From JAVDCA01 sp035293985 (GTDB lineage Bacteria > Pseudomonadota > Alphaproteobacteria > Rhizobiales > Xanthobacteraceae): DNA of 64,000 nt. The notes below the pieces were generated by a model. The model saw nothing but the letters and a program-made list of their open reading frames with translations. It did no database searches and had not been told where the DNA came from. Shown in pieces: positions 43,933 through 52,538 of the stretch. The stretch covers positions 310,001 to 374,000 of the forward strand of contig DATGLS010000037.1 in the NCBI GenBank assembly GCA_035293985.1, given 5' to 3'. Position 1 is the first letter of the stretch; each line of letters opens with the position of its first letter. A program made the translations under genes and the position numbers.

Positions 43933-44715
43933 TCACCTGGTGTCGTCGATGATCGCGACGGCTCGCGTCCACCCGGCCGAGCCGCCGCGCACCTTGACGG
44001 GAAAGCAGCTCACCGTGAAGCCGGTCGCGGGCAGCGTCTCGAGATTGTGCAGCTTCTCGATATGGCAATAGCCGATCTCGCGGCCGGCGCGATGGCCTTC
44101 CCAGATGAGGCTCGCATCATGCGTCTTGGCGTAGCGCGCCATCGTGTGGATGAACGGCGCGTCCCAGCTCCAGCCGTCGGTTCCGGTCACGCGCACGCCG
44201 CGCTCGAGCAGGTAGAGCGTCGCCTCGCGCCCCATGCCACAACCTCGCGCGACGTAGTCGGGCCGGCCATAGGCGGCGCCCGCGCTCGTATTCACCACCA
44301 CGATCTCGAGTGGCGACAGCGTGTGATTGATGCGCTCGAGCTCCGCTTCCACATCGGCGGCGGTCGCCACATAGCCGTCGGCGAAATGTCGGAAGTCCAG
44401 CTTCACGCCGGGCTGGAAGCACCAATCGATCGGCACCTCGTCGATCGTGATCGCGCGCTTGCCGTGGTCCATGGTGGAGGCGAAATGATAGGGCGCGTCG
44501 AGATGCGTGGTGCAATGGGTCGAGAGCCTGATCCACTCCATCGCCCAGCCCTCGCGGTCGGGCAGGTCGTCTATCGTGAGTCCGGGAAAGAACTTGACGA
44601 TCTCGGCTGCGGTCGTGGCGTGGTCGCGATACTCGATTGCCGGCCCGTAGCCGGGCGGGTCGGCGGCGACGTCGTTCTCGAGCGGGACCGATATGTCGAT
44701 CAGGCGGCGGGCCAT
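43933..44715 (-). CDS. Cyclase-family hydrolase (kynurenine-formamidase-like)
   Basis: 260 aa. RLIDISVPLENDVAADPPG starts the family pattern. The metal-binding motif is STHCTTHLDAPYHF near residue 66 (form H-x-x-T-H-x-D-x-P-x-H). Later blocks are NHTLSPLEIVVVNTSAGA and RVTGTDGWSWDAPF, then WEGHRAGREIGYCHIEKL with conserved His and Glu. Family members are metal-dependent amidases or lactone hydrolases acting on aromatic-type acids, such as kynurenine formamidase. Substrate unknown. GAGGATATGC precedes the ATG. It is divergent from the DUF1330 gene. Confidence 0.85.
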   Translation of the reverse strand: MARRLIDISVPLENDVAADPPGYGPAIEYRDHATTAAEIVKFFPGLTIDDLPDREGWAMEWIRLSTHCTTHLDAPYHFASTMDHGKRAITIDEVPIDWCFQPGVKLDFRHFADGYVATAADVEAELERINHTLSPLEIVVVNTSAGAAYGRPDYVARGCGMGREATLYLLERGVRVTGTDGWSWDAPFIHTMARYAKTHDASLIWEGHRAGREIGYCHIEKLHNLETLPATGFTVSCFPVKVRGGSAGWTRAVAIIDDTR

Positions 44716-44802
44716 GCATATCCTCGGTTTGACAGGGCGAAACGTTAGCCCAATTGTGCAGCCACTTTGCGCGAAGTCCAGGTGCCTGCTCAGGAGTGTT
44801 CA

Positions 44803-45108
44803 ATGCCTGCCTATTGGGTCGCACGATCGCTGGTGATCGATCCGGTCGAGTACAAGAAGTACACCGATCCGCTGCCGCCGATTTTCGCCAAGTACGGCGG
44901 CAAGATCCTGGCGCGCGGTGGGCGTTTTCAGATCATGGAAGGTCCGGAGAAATTCAAGCGCCACGTCGTGATCGAGTTTCCGACCTTCGAGCAGGCGGTG
45001 ACCTGCTTCAACTCGCCCGAATATCAGGCAGCCGCCGCGTTCCGCCGCAATGGCGCCGGCGAGGTCGAGAACGTCATCGTCGACGGCGGCGACGCAACCG
45101 CGCGCTGA
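44803..45108 (+). CDS. DUF1330 family protein
   Basis: 101 aa. Pattern AYWVARSLVIDPVEYKKYTD, then GGKILARGGRFQIMEG, then RHVVIEFPTFEQAVTCFNSP and EYQAAAAFRRNGAGEVENVI is characteristic of DUF1330, a ferredoxin-like dimeric alpha/beta fold with unknown function, sometimes near catabolic genes. AGGAG seven bases before the ATG. It lies between the divergent cyclase gene and the second LIV binding protein. Confidence 0.88.
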   Translation: MPAYWVARSLVIDPVEYKKYTDPLPPIFAKYGGKILARGGRFQIMEGPEKFKRHVVIEFPTFEQAVTCFNSPEYQAAAAFRRNGAGEVENVIVDGGDATAR

Positions 45109-45249
45109 GCATTCAGAGTTGGCCGAAAAAGGCTGCTGCCCGGGCGAAAACCCCGGGCCGGTTAAGCATGCGTCGGTTAGCCTCTGGCGCCGCCGGCGGG
45201 ATTGATCGTAAAATACCGATAAATCAACGATCCACCTGGGAGGAATTCG

Positions 45250-46512
45250 ATGATCTTCAAACGTCTGCTTGCAGGCGCGGCGATGCTCGCTGCCGCCACG
45301 CTGGTCGTCTCGACCAGCGCCACGGCCCAGACACCGTCGGGTCCGCCGATCAAGATCGGCTCCAGCATGGCGATGACCGGCGGCCTCGGACCGAACGGCA
45401 AGTCGGCGCTGCTCGCCTGGAAAATCTGGGAGGAGGAGGTCAACGCCAAGGGCGGCCTGCTCGGGCGGCCCGTGAAGCTCGTCTACTACGATGACCAGTC
45501 CAACCCGTCGACGGTGCCGGGCATCTACACCAAGCTGCTCGACGTCGACAAAGTCGACCTCGTGGTCGGCGGCTACGCGACCGCGATGCTCGCGCCCGCG
45601 ATGCCGGTTATCATGCAGCACAAGAAGACATTCATCGGCCTGCTCGGCCTCGCGGTGAACAGCGAATTCCACTACCCGAACTATTTCGTGATGATCCCGT
45701 CGGGTCCGAATCCGAAGCCGGCCTTCACCGAGGGCTTCTTCCAGATCGCGATGAAGCAGACCCCGAAGCCGACGACGGTGGCGATCGTCGCCGCCGACCA
45801 GGAGTTCTCCCGCAACGCCTCCGACGGCGCGCGGCAGAACGCCAAAAAGTACGGACTGAAGATCGTCTACGACAAGACCTATCCGCCGTCGACGACCGAC
45901 TACGCGCCGATCGTGCGCGCGATCCAGGCGACCAACCCCGACATCGTGGTGGTGTGCTCCTATCCGCCCGACTCGGTCGGCATCATCCGCGCCGTCAACG
46001 AGATCGGCTTCAAGCCGCGCATGATCGGCGGCGGCATGGTCGGCCCGCAGAACACGGCGATGAAGACCCAGCTCGGCCCGCTGCTCAACGGCTTCGTCAA
46101 CTACGACTTCTGGCTGCCGGTTCCGAAGATGATGTTCCCCGGCGTCGAGGACCTGATGAAGAAGTATCAGGCGCGCGCCGCGGCCGAGGGCGTGGATGCG
46201 CTCGGCTACTACATGGCGCCGCAGGCCTACGCGCAGCTGCAGGTGCTGCAGCAGGCGATCGAGGCGACCAAGAGCCTCGACGACGCCAAGCTCGCCGACT
46301 ACATCCGCAAGAATACGTTCCACACCGTGCTCGGCGACGTGAGGTTCGGCGAGGGCGGCGAGTGGGCGCAATCGCGCGTGCTGCAGATCCAGTTCCAGAA
46401 CATCAAGGGCAACGGCATCGACCAGTTCAAGGACGTGAAGACCCAGGTCGTGCTCACCCCGAGCGAGTACGCCTCGGGCAACGTGATCTACCCGTACGAA
46501 AAAGCGAAATAA
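45250..46512 (+). CDS. LIV-type ABC transporter substrate-binding protein
   Basis: 420 aa. Signal peptide about residues 1-28 (ending TSATAQ). IKIGSSMAMTGGLGPNGKSAL opens the periplasmic fold, with NAKGGLLGRPVKLVYYDDQS and KVDLVVGGYATAMLAPAMP following. The C-terminal VIYPYEKAK is short. GGGAGGAATTCG precedes the ATG. The matching permease and ATPase genes run convergently on the minus strand (50329 to 46649), so the receptor is made from its own promoter. Only weakly like the receptor at 32825. Ligand unknown. Confidence 0.9.
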   Translation: MIFKRLLAGAAMLAAATLVVSTSATAQTPSGPPIKIGSSMAMTGGLGPNGKSALLAWKIWEEEVNAKGGLLGRPVKLVYYDDQSNPSTVPGIYTKLLDVDKVDLVVGGYATAMLAPAMPVIMQHKKTFIGLLGLAVNSEFHYPNYFVMIPSGPNPKPAFTEGFFQIAMKQTPKPTTVAIVAADQEFSRNASDGARQNAKKYGLKIVYDKTYPPSTTDYAPIVRAIQATNPDIVVVCSYPPDSVGIIRAVNEIGFKPRMIGGGMVGPQNTAMKTQLGPLLNGFVNYDFWLPVPKMMFPGVEDLMKKYQARAAAEGVDALGYYMAPQAYAQLQVLQQAIEATKSLDDAKLADYIRKNTFHTVLGDVRFGEGGEWAQSRVLQIQFQNIKGNGIDQFKDVKTQVVLTPSEYASGNVIYPYEKAK

Positions 46513-46532
46513 CAGGGCGAGGCGAAGGAGAG

Positions 46533-46564
46533 ACGCCGCGCGGCCAGCCCGCGCGGCGTTTTTT
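46533..46564 (+). terminator. Rho-independent terminator
   Basis: An eleven-base-pair stem (acgccgcgcgg with ccgcgcggcgt, 46533-46543 and 46549-46559), five-base loop, then tttttt. Closes the binding-protein gene before the convergent liv operon. Confidence 0.88.
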
Positions 46565-46569
46565 CGCGA

Positions 46570-46642
46570 GCGAGTGGCGAACAGGGAGTAGCGGATAGCT
46601 AATGGGAGGCGGTCCCATTCGCTATTCGCCACTCGCTATTCG
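46570..46642. repeat. Dispersed palindromic repeat (gcgagtggcga type)
   Basis: Arms gcgagtggcga (46570-46580) and tcgccactcgc (46626-46636), with tagcggatagct/gctattcg relatives around them. It lies between the terminator and the end of livF of the opposite strand. Intergenic repeats of this kind are typical of the order; it separates two convergent transcripts. Confidence 0.75.
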
Positions 46643-46648
46643 ACCCTT

Positions 46649-47380
46649 TCACAGCCCCAGATAGAACTTGCGGATCAGGTCGTTGTTGTTGAGCTCGTCG
46701 ACCGAGTTGCCTTCGAACGCGATCTTGCCGTGAACGATGACGTAGCCGCGGTCGGCGATGCGCAGCGCCTGGGTGAAGTTCTGCTCGGCCATCAGCACCG
46801 TGAGCTGATAGCGCTCTTTGAGCTCCTTGATCTTGTCGATGGTGCGGCTCACCAGCACCGGTGCGAGGCCGACCGAGGGCTCGTCGACCAGCAGGATGCG
46901 CGGCGACGACATCAGCGCGCGCGCGAGCGCGAGCATCTGCTGCTCGCCGCCGCTCATGCTGCCGGCGAGCTGGCTGCGCCGCTCGGCGAGGCGCGGGAAC
47001 GCCTCGAAGCAGAAATCGAGATTGGCCTTGATCTCCGCCCGCGCCTTCGGCCGGAAGGCGCCGAGCAGCAGGTTCTCCTCGACCGACTGGCGCGGAAACA
47101 GCCGCCGTCCCTCCGGCACGAGCGCGATGCCGAGATCGACGATCTCCTCGGTGGTGCGGCCGATCAGGTCGTGCTTGATGCCGTCGATCTCGACCATGAT
47201 CCGCCCGGCGCGCGGCCGCACCATGCCCATGATGCTCTTCATGAGCGTGCTCTTGCCGTTGCCATTGGTGCCGAGCAGCACCACGGTCTCGCCGCCGGCA
47301 ACCGTCAGCGTCACGTCCTCCAGAACGCGGACCGCGCCGTAGGCCGCATGGATGCCCTCGACGCTGATGCTATTGGCCAA
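46649..47380 (-). CDS. livF: LIV-type ABC ATPase, LivF family
   Basis: 243 aa. Walker A is GTNGNGKSTLMKS, then GIALVPEGRRLFPRQSVEEN, signature AGSMSGGEQQMLALARAL and Walker B ILLVDEPSVGLAP. The second residue block ISVEGIHAAYGAVRVLEDV is usual for LivF. TTG start overlapping livG by eleven bases; the same arrangement is used in the first liv operon. Last gene of the livHMGF unit; terminates into the repeat at 46570. Confidence 0.9.
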   Translation of the reverse strand: MANSISVEGIHAAYGAVRVLEDVTLTVAGGETVVLLGTNGNGKSTLMKSIMGMVRPRAGRIMVEIDGIKHDLIGRTTEEIVDLGIALVPEGRRLFPRQSVEENLLLGAFRPKARAEIKANLDFCFEAFPRLAERRSQLAGSMSGGEQQMLALARALMSSPRILLVDEPSVGLAPVLVSRTIDKIKELKERYQLTVLMAEQNFTQALRIADRGYVIVHGKIAFEGNSVDELNNNDLIRKFYLGL

Positions 47381-48104
47381 GGTACGCCCTCTCGACTTCG
47401 GGGTCGCGGATGACCTCCTCGGGCTTGCCGTCGGCGATCTTGCGGCCGGACACCAGCACGACCAGGCGCTGCGAGAAGTGCATCACGGCGCGCATGATGT
47501 GCTCGATCAGGATCACGGTCGTGCCGCGCTCGTTGAGGCGGATCAGCAGCGCCACGATGTCGCTCACCTCCGAATGCGACAGGCCCGCCATCGCCTCGTC
47601 GGCGATCAAGAGCTTGGGCTCGGCCGCCATCGCGCGCGCGAGCTCGAGCTTGCGCATGTCGACCTGGGTGAGGTCGCGCGGAAACTTGCGCGCGCAGTCG
47701 ACGAGCCCGACGAGGCGCAGGAGCTCCTCGCAGCGCTCCTCGGTCTGCGCCGCCGTGAGATGCCCATGCGCGCGCCGGTCGACGGCGTAGAGCAGCGGCA
47801 CTTTGAGATTGTCGGCGACCGACATGCTCCCGAACGGCCGCGGTAGCTGGAAGCTGCGGGCGAGCCCGAGGCGCGTGCGCGTATGCGCCGGCATCCCGTT
47901 GAGCACGCGGCCCTCGAACGTGACCGTGCCATGCTCGTTGGCGAGCGTGCCGCACAGGCAGTTGACCAGCGTGCTCTTGCCCGAGCCGTTCGGGCCGATC
48001 AGGCCGAGGCGCTCGCCTTCGGCAACCTCGAGGTCGATGCCGTCGAGCGCGACGAAGCCGCCGAAGCGCTTGCCGAGGCCCGAGACCTGGAGCAGCGCGC
48101 TCAT
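47370..48104 (-). CDS. livG: LIV-type ABC ATPase, LivG family
   Basis: 244 aa. Walker A GPNGSGKSTLVNCL, LivG block LGLARSFQLPRPFGSMSVADN, ABC signature region LTQVDMRKLELARAM and Walker B KLLIADEAMAGLS. The usual LSGGQ is replaced by LTQVD and the Walker B ends ADEAM, so this is a diverged LivG. Its start overlaps livM by four bases. Expected to energise uptake with LivF. Confidence 0.88.
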   Translation of the reverse strand: MSALLQVSGLGKRFGGFVALDGIDLEVAEGERLGLIGPNGSGKSTLVNCLCGTLANEHGTVTFEGRVLNGMPAHTRTRLGLARSFQLPRPFGSMSVADNLKVPLLYAVDRRAHGHLTAAQTEERCEELLRLVGLVDCARKFPRDLTQVDMRKLELARAMAAEPKLLIADEAMAGLSHSEVSDIVALLIRLNERGTTVILIEHIMRAVMHFSQRLVVLVSGRKIADGKPEEVIRDPEVERAYLGQ

Positions 48105-49450
48105 GCGGCGACCTCCAACTCGGTGAGCTTCGGCCGATAGAGCTGCTGCACGTAGCGCCGCTGCAGGAACCAGAGGGAGACGATCGCGACGGCGCCGCCG
48201 GCGCCCCATAGGGAGATGTTGAAGGCGGTACGGTCGGCCCAAATATGAATCGCGCCGACGACGATCGACAACGCGAACGCGATCGTCGCCATCAAAGGGC
48301 TCCAGCGCTGGAGGGTCATCATTCCATAGGCCGAGACGATCCAGAGGCAGGCGAGCACGAGGCCGGCGAACGCCAGCATGAGGCCCGTCGCGTCGGGCGC
48401 CGTCAGGGCGGCGAGGCTGAACACGACCTCGAGCACGCCGACGATGAAACCGTAGCTCGCCACCGCGACGAGCCCGATCGAGCGCACATCTGGGCGACCT
48501 GGCGAGGCCGCGCGCAGGAACTCGCGGATGAGGCCGACGAGGCCGTTCGGCGCGACGATGACGAAGCCGACCAGCAAGAGGCCGACCAGCAGCAGGTTGA
48601 CGGCGGACGAGATCGTGACCGTCGCAATCTGCGTGAGTGTGCCGAGCAGGATCGAGCCGATCAGCGGACCGAACCACACCGTCGTGCCGCCGATCAGCGG
48701 CATGGCGATCGCGTTCACGGCGTAGGTGAGGCCGAAGGTCGACGCGGGCTCCACGTAACCGATGTAATACGGAAACGGCGCGCCGGCCATGCCCATCAGC
48801 GCGCCCGAGAGCGTGGTCGCGATCAGCTTGAGCCTGAGCGTGGGCACGCCCGAGGCCTCGGCGGCGAGCTCGTCGTCACGGATGGTGGCGAAGCCATAGC
48901 CGAGCTTCGAGCGCTCGATGGCGCGCGAGATCGCGACCGAGACCGCGGCGAGAAGCAGCATGATCAGGCTGAGATAGCGCACGTAGTCGAGCTGAAAGCC
49001 GAACACGTCGACGCTGTCGGGGCGGATCACATAGGCGCCACGCGAGCCGCCGACATAGTCCCAGTTCACCACGAAGGTCTGCAGCACCACGGCGAGTGCG
49101 AGCGTCGCAATCGAGAAGAAGGCGCCGCGCAGCCGCAGCGTCAGATAGCCGGTGCCGAGCCCGACCAGGCCGGATACGCCGGCCGCAATGACGAGCAGGA
49201 CCGGAATGGGCAGCGGATAGGCCTTGTGGAAGAACACCGTCGTGTAGGCGCCGAGCGCGAAGAAGGCAGCGGTGCCGAAGTTCACGTAGCCGCAGTAGCC
49301 GCCGAGCATGTTCCAGGCGGCGGCGAGCACGATGTACTGCACCACCGTATAGCCGGCGAAGAACAGGTAGTCGTTGCCGATGAGCGCGGCGACGATGAAG
49401 ACCGCTGCGGCGGCGCCGATCGCGGCGGCGAAAAAGGTCGGGTTGCGCAC
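48101..49450 (-). CDS. livM: LIV-type ABC permease, LivM family, with extended C-terminus
   Basis: 449 aa against about 320-350 for typical LivM. The core has AAWNMLGGYCGYVNFGTAAF near residue 45, LRGAFFSIATLALAVVLQTF and LIGGTTVWFGPLIGSILLGT. After LREFLRAASPGRP, around residue 325, come about 115 further residues with four hydrophobic stretches such as SYGFIVGVLEVVFSLAAL, LMLAFAGLVLACLWIVSAYG and ISLWGAGGAVAIVSLWF. These have no counterpart in the LivM at 34995. GTG start. A fusion or a late extension; no stop-codon reading error is needed. Confidence 0.85.
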   Translation of the reverse strand: MRNPTFFAAAIGAAAAVFIVAALIGNDYLFFAGYTVVQYIVLAAAWNMLGGYCGYVNFGTAAFFALGAYTTVFFHKAYPLPIPVLLVIAAGVSGLVGLGTGYLTLRLRGAFFSIATLALAVVLQTFVVNWDYVGGSRGAYVIRPDSVDVFGFQLDYVRYLSLIMLLLAAVSVAISRAIERSKLGYGFATIRDDELAAEASGVPTLRLKLIATTLSGALMGMAGAPFPYYIGYVEPASTFGLTYAVNAIAMPLIGGTTVWFGPLIGSILLGTLTQIATVTISSAVNLLLVGLLLVGFVIVAPNGLVGLIREFLRAASPGRPDVRSIGLVAVASYGFIVGVLEVVFSLAALTAPDATGLMLAFAGLVLACLWIVSAYGMMTLQRWSPLMATIAFALSIVVGAIHIWADRTAFNISLWGAGGAVAIVSLWFLQRRYVQQLYRPKLTELEVAA

Positions 49451-49453
49451 GGC

Positions 49454-50329
49454 CTACCGTCCGAGCAGGCCGGCCGGCCGCACCGCCAGCGTCAGCAGCA
49501 GGAGGCCGAACGAGACGGCGGGCGCCCACGAGGGCCCGTAGAACGTCGCCGTGAAGCTTTCGACGATGCCGAGCAGGATGGCGCCGATCAGCGTGCCAGG
49601 CAGGCTGCCGAGACCGCCGAGCACGCAGATCGCGAACACGCGACCGATATAGTCGCGCCCGATCGACGGCTCGACCGGCTGGATGATGATGAGAAAGGCG
49701 CCGCCGAGCGCGCAGGTCGCAATCGAGATCGCGAACGCGATGCGCTTGATCTTGATCGGGTCGGCTGCCATCAGCCGCAGCGCACCCTGGTCCTGCGCCA
49801 CCGCCATGATGGCGCGGCCGATGAACGTCCTGCCGAGGAAGAGCTGCAGCAGCGCCAGCATCAGGAGGGACATCACGCATGGGACCACCATGCGCATCGG
49901 CAGCTGGAGCAGGCCGAAGGTGTAGGATTTGTCGATGTAGGGCGCGCTGACGTAGCGGTAGTCGACGCCGAACACGAGGATCAGCACGACCTCGGTAATG
50001 AACAGGAGGCCGAAGAAGAACGCGAGCCCGCGCAGCCCCTCCTGCCCGCGTCTTTCGAACGAGACGTGATAGAGCTGATAGGTGGCGGCCCCGAGGGCGT
50101 AGAAGGCCGGCAGCGCGATGACGCCGACCAGGATCGGATCGATGCCGAAGCGCGAGTTGATGATATAGGCGACGTAAGACCCGACGATGATGAAGGCGGG
50201 ATGCGCGATGTTGACGATGTCGAGAATGCCGAACGATATGGAAATGCCGACCGTCACGGCTGCGTAGAAGCCGCCGAGCAGCAGTCCCGCGACCAGCGCG
50301 TTCACCAGGAGATCGGCTGAAAAATCCAT
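49454..50329 (-). CDS. livH: LIV-type ABC permease, LivH family
   Basis: 291 aa. GFYAAVTVGISISFGILDIVN, AHPAFIIVGSYVAYI and RAIMAVAQDQGALRLMAADP are family blocks; the end has FAICVLGGLGSLPGTLIGAI. ATG 50329 has GAGG five bases upstream; GTG 50356 would add nine residues. First gene of the livHMGF unit, three bases ahead of livM. Pairs with the extended LivM. Confidence 0.9.
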   Translation of the reverse strand: MDFSADLLVNALVAGLLLGGFYAAVTVGISISFGILDIVNIAHPAFIIVGSYVAYIINSRFGIDPILVGVIALPAFYALGAATYQLYHVSFERRGQEGLRGLAFFFGLLFITEVVLILVFGVDYRYVSAPYIDKSYTFGLLQLPMRMVVPCVMSLLMLALLQLFLGRTFIGRAIMAVAQDQGALRLMAADPIKIKRIAFAISIATCALGGAFLIIIQPVEPSIGRDYIGRVFAICVLGGLGSLPGTLIGAILLGIVESFTATFYGPSWAPAVSFGLLLLTLAVRPAGLLGR

Positions 50330-50680
50330 CCGCGCCTCGAACGGGAACCTATTCACACCAAGACGATACGGCCCTCAAGCGCAACGCTGCCGCCGCCCGC
50401 GCGGCGAACCGCCGCGCAAGGACGCGTCCGGCAAGTCGTGGGGCTGGGTCGTGGGAGGAAAAATGGTGGTCGTGGTCCGTCCCGGCTGATCCTTGCATGC
50501 TCCCCCCACATCCCGCGCTTCGGGCGGCCGGTGTTTTGCGGGCATTGTGCAGGAAGGTCAAGCGCTTGGCTAGCTGAAAGGGAGCCGAGGGCTTCGCCAT
50601 ATCCAACGGCCCAACACGGGGCTGCCGAGTTGGGCCGTCGATGGGACGATTGATGACGTCAGGCGTCGGGCTGAGGTCAC
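50330..50680. other. 351-base intergenic region with a strong stem-loop
   Basis: I see no supported gene. Promoters for livH should lie at the left end and the end of the cupin gene at the right. A ten-base-pair stem (50606-50615 with 50629-50638, acggcccaac / gttgggccgt) could be a terminator-like hairpin for the cupin transcript, but no T-run follows. Confidence 0.5.
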
Positions 50681-51130
50681 CTACGCGGCGGCGGCGTCGC
50701 GCACCGCCTGCGGCAGGACCAATGGCTTGTTGGCGCTGTCGAGGAACTCGACCGTCATGAACACCAGCTCCTTGTCGCCGATGTTTTCCAGGTCGTGCAC
50801 CTTGTACTCGCCCGCCTTGTAGGTTTCGTGGCGCGTCTCGCCCGGCTGGTAGCTGTATTCGACCGTCGAGCCGTCCATCAGGTGCTGGCGGCCGCGCCCG
50901 CCCGAAACCGAGGTCCAGAAATAATCGAGCACGTGGCGATGGAAGCCGAAGCGCTGGCCGGGCTTGAGGCGGATCGTCCACACCCGCACCCGATCGCTTT
51001 CCGAGACGAGCTCGCTGCCGACGCAGCCGTTGTTGCTCTGGGCCTCGCGGTCGAATTCCTGCTGCAGGGCGGCGGGCCAGGCCGCCTTGTCGCTCTTCGC
51101 TGCCTGCTTGTCGGTCATGGACATTGCCAT
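50681..51130 (-). CDS. Cupin-domain protein
   Basis: 149 aa. The cupin motif 1 is visible as RLKPGQRFGFHRHVLDYFWT (G-x5-H-x-H-like, with His93-type ligands) and motif 2 as KAGEYKVHDLENIGDKEL. The middle strand SGGRGRQHLMDGSTVEYSYQ fits. Such proteins bind metal and act as dioxygenases, isomerases or sensors. GGAGGA six bases upstream supports ATG 51130. It starts a divergent pair with the monooxygenase at 51205, so it may act on or regulate the same compound. Confidence 0.82.
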   Translation of the reverse strand: MAMSMTDKQAAKSDKAAWPAALQQEFDREAQSNNGCVGSELVSESDRVRVWTIRLKPGQRFGFHRHVLDYFWTSVSGGRGRQHLMDGSTVEYSYQPGETRHETYKAGEYKVHDLENIGDKELVFMTVEFLDSANKPLVLPQAVRDAAAA

Positions 51131-51204
51131 GGCATTCCTCCAGTGATGGGTTGGCCTCAATATACTCATCCGGGGCTCAACAGGAAACACGGCAACCGGG
51201 ACAC

Positions 51205-52425
51205 ATGGCAACCGGGACTCGAGGACGCGCGCTGATCATCGGCGGCTCGATGAGCGGGCTGCTCGCCGGCCTGATCCTGCGCCGGCGCGGCTGGCAGGTG
51301 GATATCGTCGAGCGGGTGGAAAGCGAGCTTTCCGGCCGCGGCGCCGGCATCGTCGCCCAGCCGACGCTGATCGACACCCTACGGGCGCTCGGCCTCGACA
51401 CGCGCGAGCTCGGCGTCGAAGTGCGCACGCGGCTCAACCTCGATGCCGCCGGACGGGTCGCGGGCCGCGTCGATTGCCCGCAGGTGCTGACCGCGTGGGA
51501 GCGGGTCTATCGCGTGCTGCGCGACGGTTTTCCGGCCGAGCACTACCATCGCGGCATCGGCCTCAAGGCTTTCACCCAGAACGAGCGCGCCGTCGTGGCG
51601 AAGCTGAGCGACGGCAGCAGCCGCGAGGCCGACCTCCTCGTCGGCGCCGACGGGCTGCGCTCGACCGTGCGTCAGGCCTGCCTGCCGGACGTCGCGCCGC
51701 TGTATGCCGGCTACGTGGCGTGGCGCTCGCTGCTCGCCGAGGATGCCTTTCCGCCCGCCGTCCATCGCGAGCTGTTCGACGCCATGACCTTCTCGCTGCC
51801 GCCCGGCGAGCAGTTTCTCGGCTATCCGGTCGCCGGCCCCGACAACGACCTGCGCCCGGGCCACCGCCGCTACAACGTGATCTGGTACCGCCCCGCCGAC
51901 GAGGCGACCGAGCTGCAGCGCCTGCTCACCGATGAAAGCGGCGTGACCCATGCGATCTCGATCCCGCCGCCGCTGATCCGCCGCGCCGCCATCGCCGACA
52001 TGCGCGCCGCGGCGGAGCGGCTGCTCGGCCCGCAGGCGCGCGCGATCGTGCGCCTGATGACGGAGCCGATCCTGCAGCCGATCTACGATCTCGAAAGCCC
52101 GCAGGTCGCCTTCGGCCGCATCGCCGTCATCGGCGACGCCGCCTTCGTGGCCCGCCCTCATGTGGCGGCCGGCGTCTCCAAGGCGGCCGAGGATGCGCTC
52201 GCGCTCGCCGATGCGCTCGACGCCGTGGATGACGTCGCCGCGGCGCTGCGCCGCTTCGAGGCGCAGCGCCTGCCGGTCAACCGCCGCATCATCGAGCGCG
52301 CCCGCCACCTCGGTGCCTACCTGCAGGCGACCCAGACCGCCGAGGAACGCGCCCGCTCCGAGCGGCACAGCATCCCTGACGCCGTGCTGGCCGAGACCGC
52401 GGTGCTGGATTTTCTGTACGCGTAG
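51205..52425 (+). CDS. FAD-dependent monooxygenase, 2,6-dihydroxypyridine-hydroxylase-like
   Basis: 406 aa. FAD motif ALIIGGSMSGLLAGLILRRR, DIVERVESELSGRGAGIV and the DG motif DLLVGADGLRSTVR. The GD motif is IAVIGDAAFVARPHVAAGVS near residue 312. The YPVAGPDNDLRPGHRRYNV block equals that of the paralogue at 30131. Adds one oxygen from O2 to an aromatic or heteroaromatic ring using NAD(P)H; exact substrate unknown. ATG 51205 is preferred over an earlier in-frame ATG inside the cupin gene. It opens the catabolic set of the right end. Confidence 0.85.
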   Translation: MATGTRGRALIIGGSMSGLLAGLILRRRGWQVDIVERVESELSGRGAGIVAQPTLIDTLRALGLDTRELGVEVRTRLNLDAAGRVAGRVDCPQVLTAWERVYRVLRDGFPAEHYHRGIGLKAFTQNERAVVAKLSDGSSREADLLVGADGLRSTVRQACLPDVAPLYAGYVAWRSLLAEDAFPPAVHRELFDAMTFSLPPGEQFLGYPVAGPDNDLRPGHRRYNVIWYRPADEATELQRLLTDESGVTHAISIPPPLIRRAAIADMRAAAERLLGPQARAIVRLMTEPILQPIYDLESPQVAFGRIAVIGDAAFVARPHVAAGVSKAAEDALALADALDAVDDVAAALRRFEAQRLPVNRRIIERARHLGAYLQATQTAEERARSERHSIPDAVLAETAVLDFLYA

Positions 52426-52435
52426 GCCCTTCAAT

Positions 52436-52536
52436 CGTCATGGCCGGGCTTGTCCCGGCCATCCACGTCTTGCTTGCCGAGCAAGCGTCAAGACGTGGAT
52501 GCCCGGGACAAGCCTGGGCAAGCCCGGGCATGACGG
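52436..52536. repeat. Dispersed palindromic repeat of gtcatgcccgg type, copy 3
   Basis: Starts cgtcatggccgggcttgtcc and ends agcccgggcatgacggag, with cacgtcttg / caagacgtg arms inside. Same family as 31368 and 40516. It lies between convergent genes. Confidence 0.86.
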
Positions 52537-52538
52537 AG

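Noticed and set aside
48245..50320. A 691-aa open frame antisense to livM and livH
   Set aside because: Composition is almost only Asp, Arg, Glu and His, typical of a GC-rich antisense shadow; the livMH frames have full family motifs.
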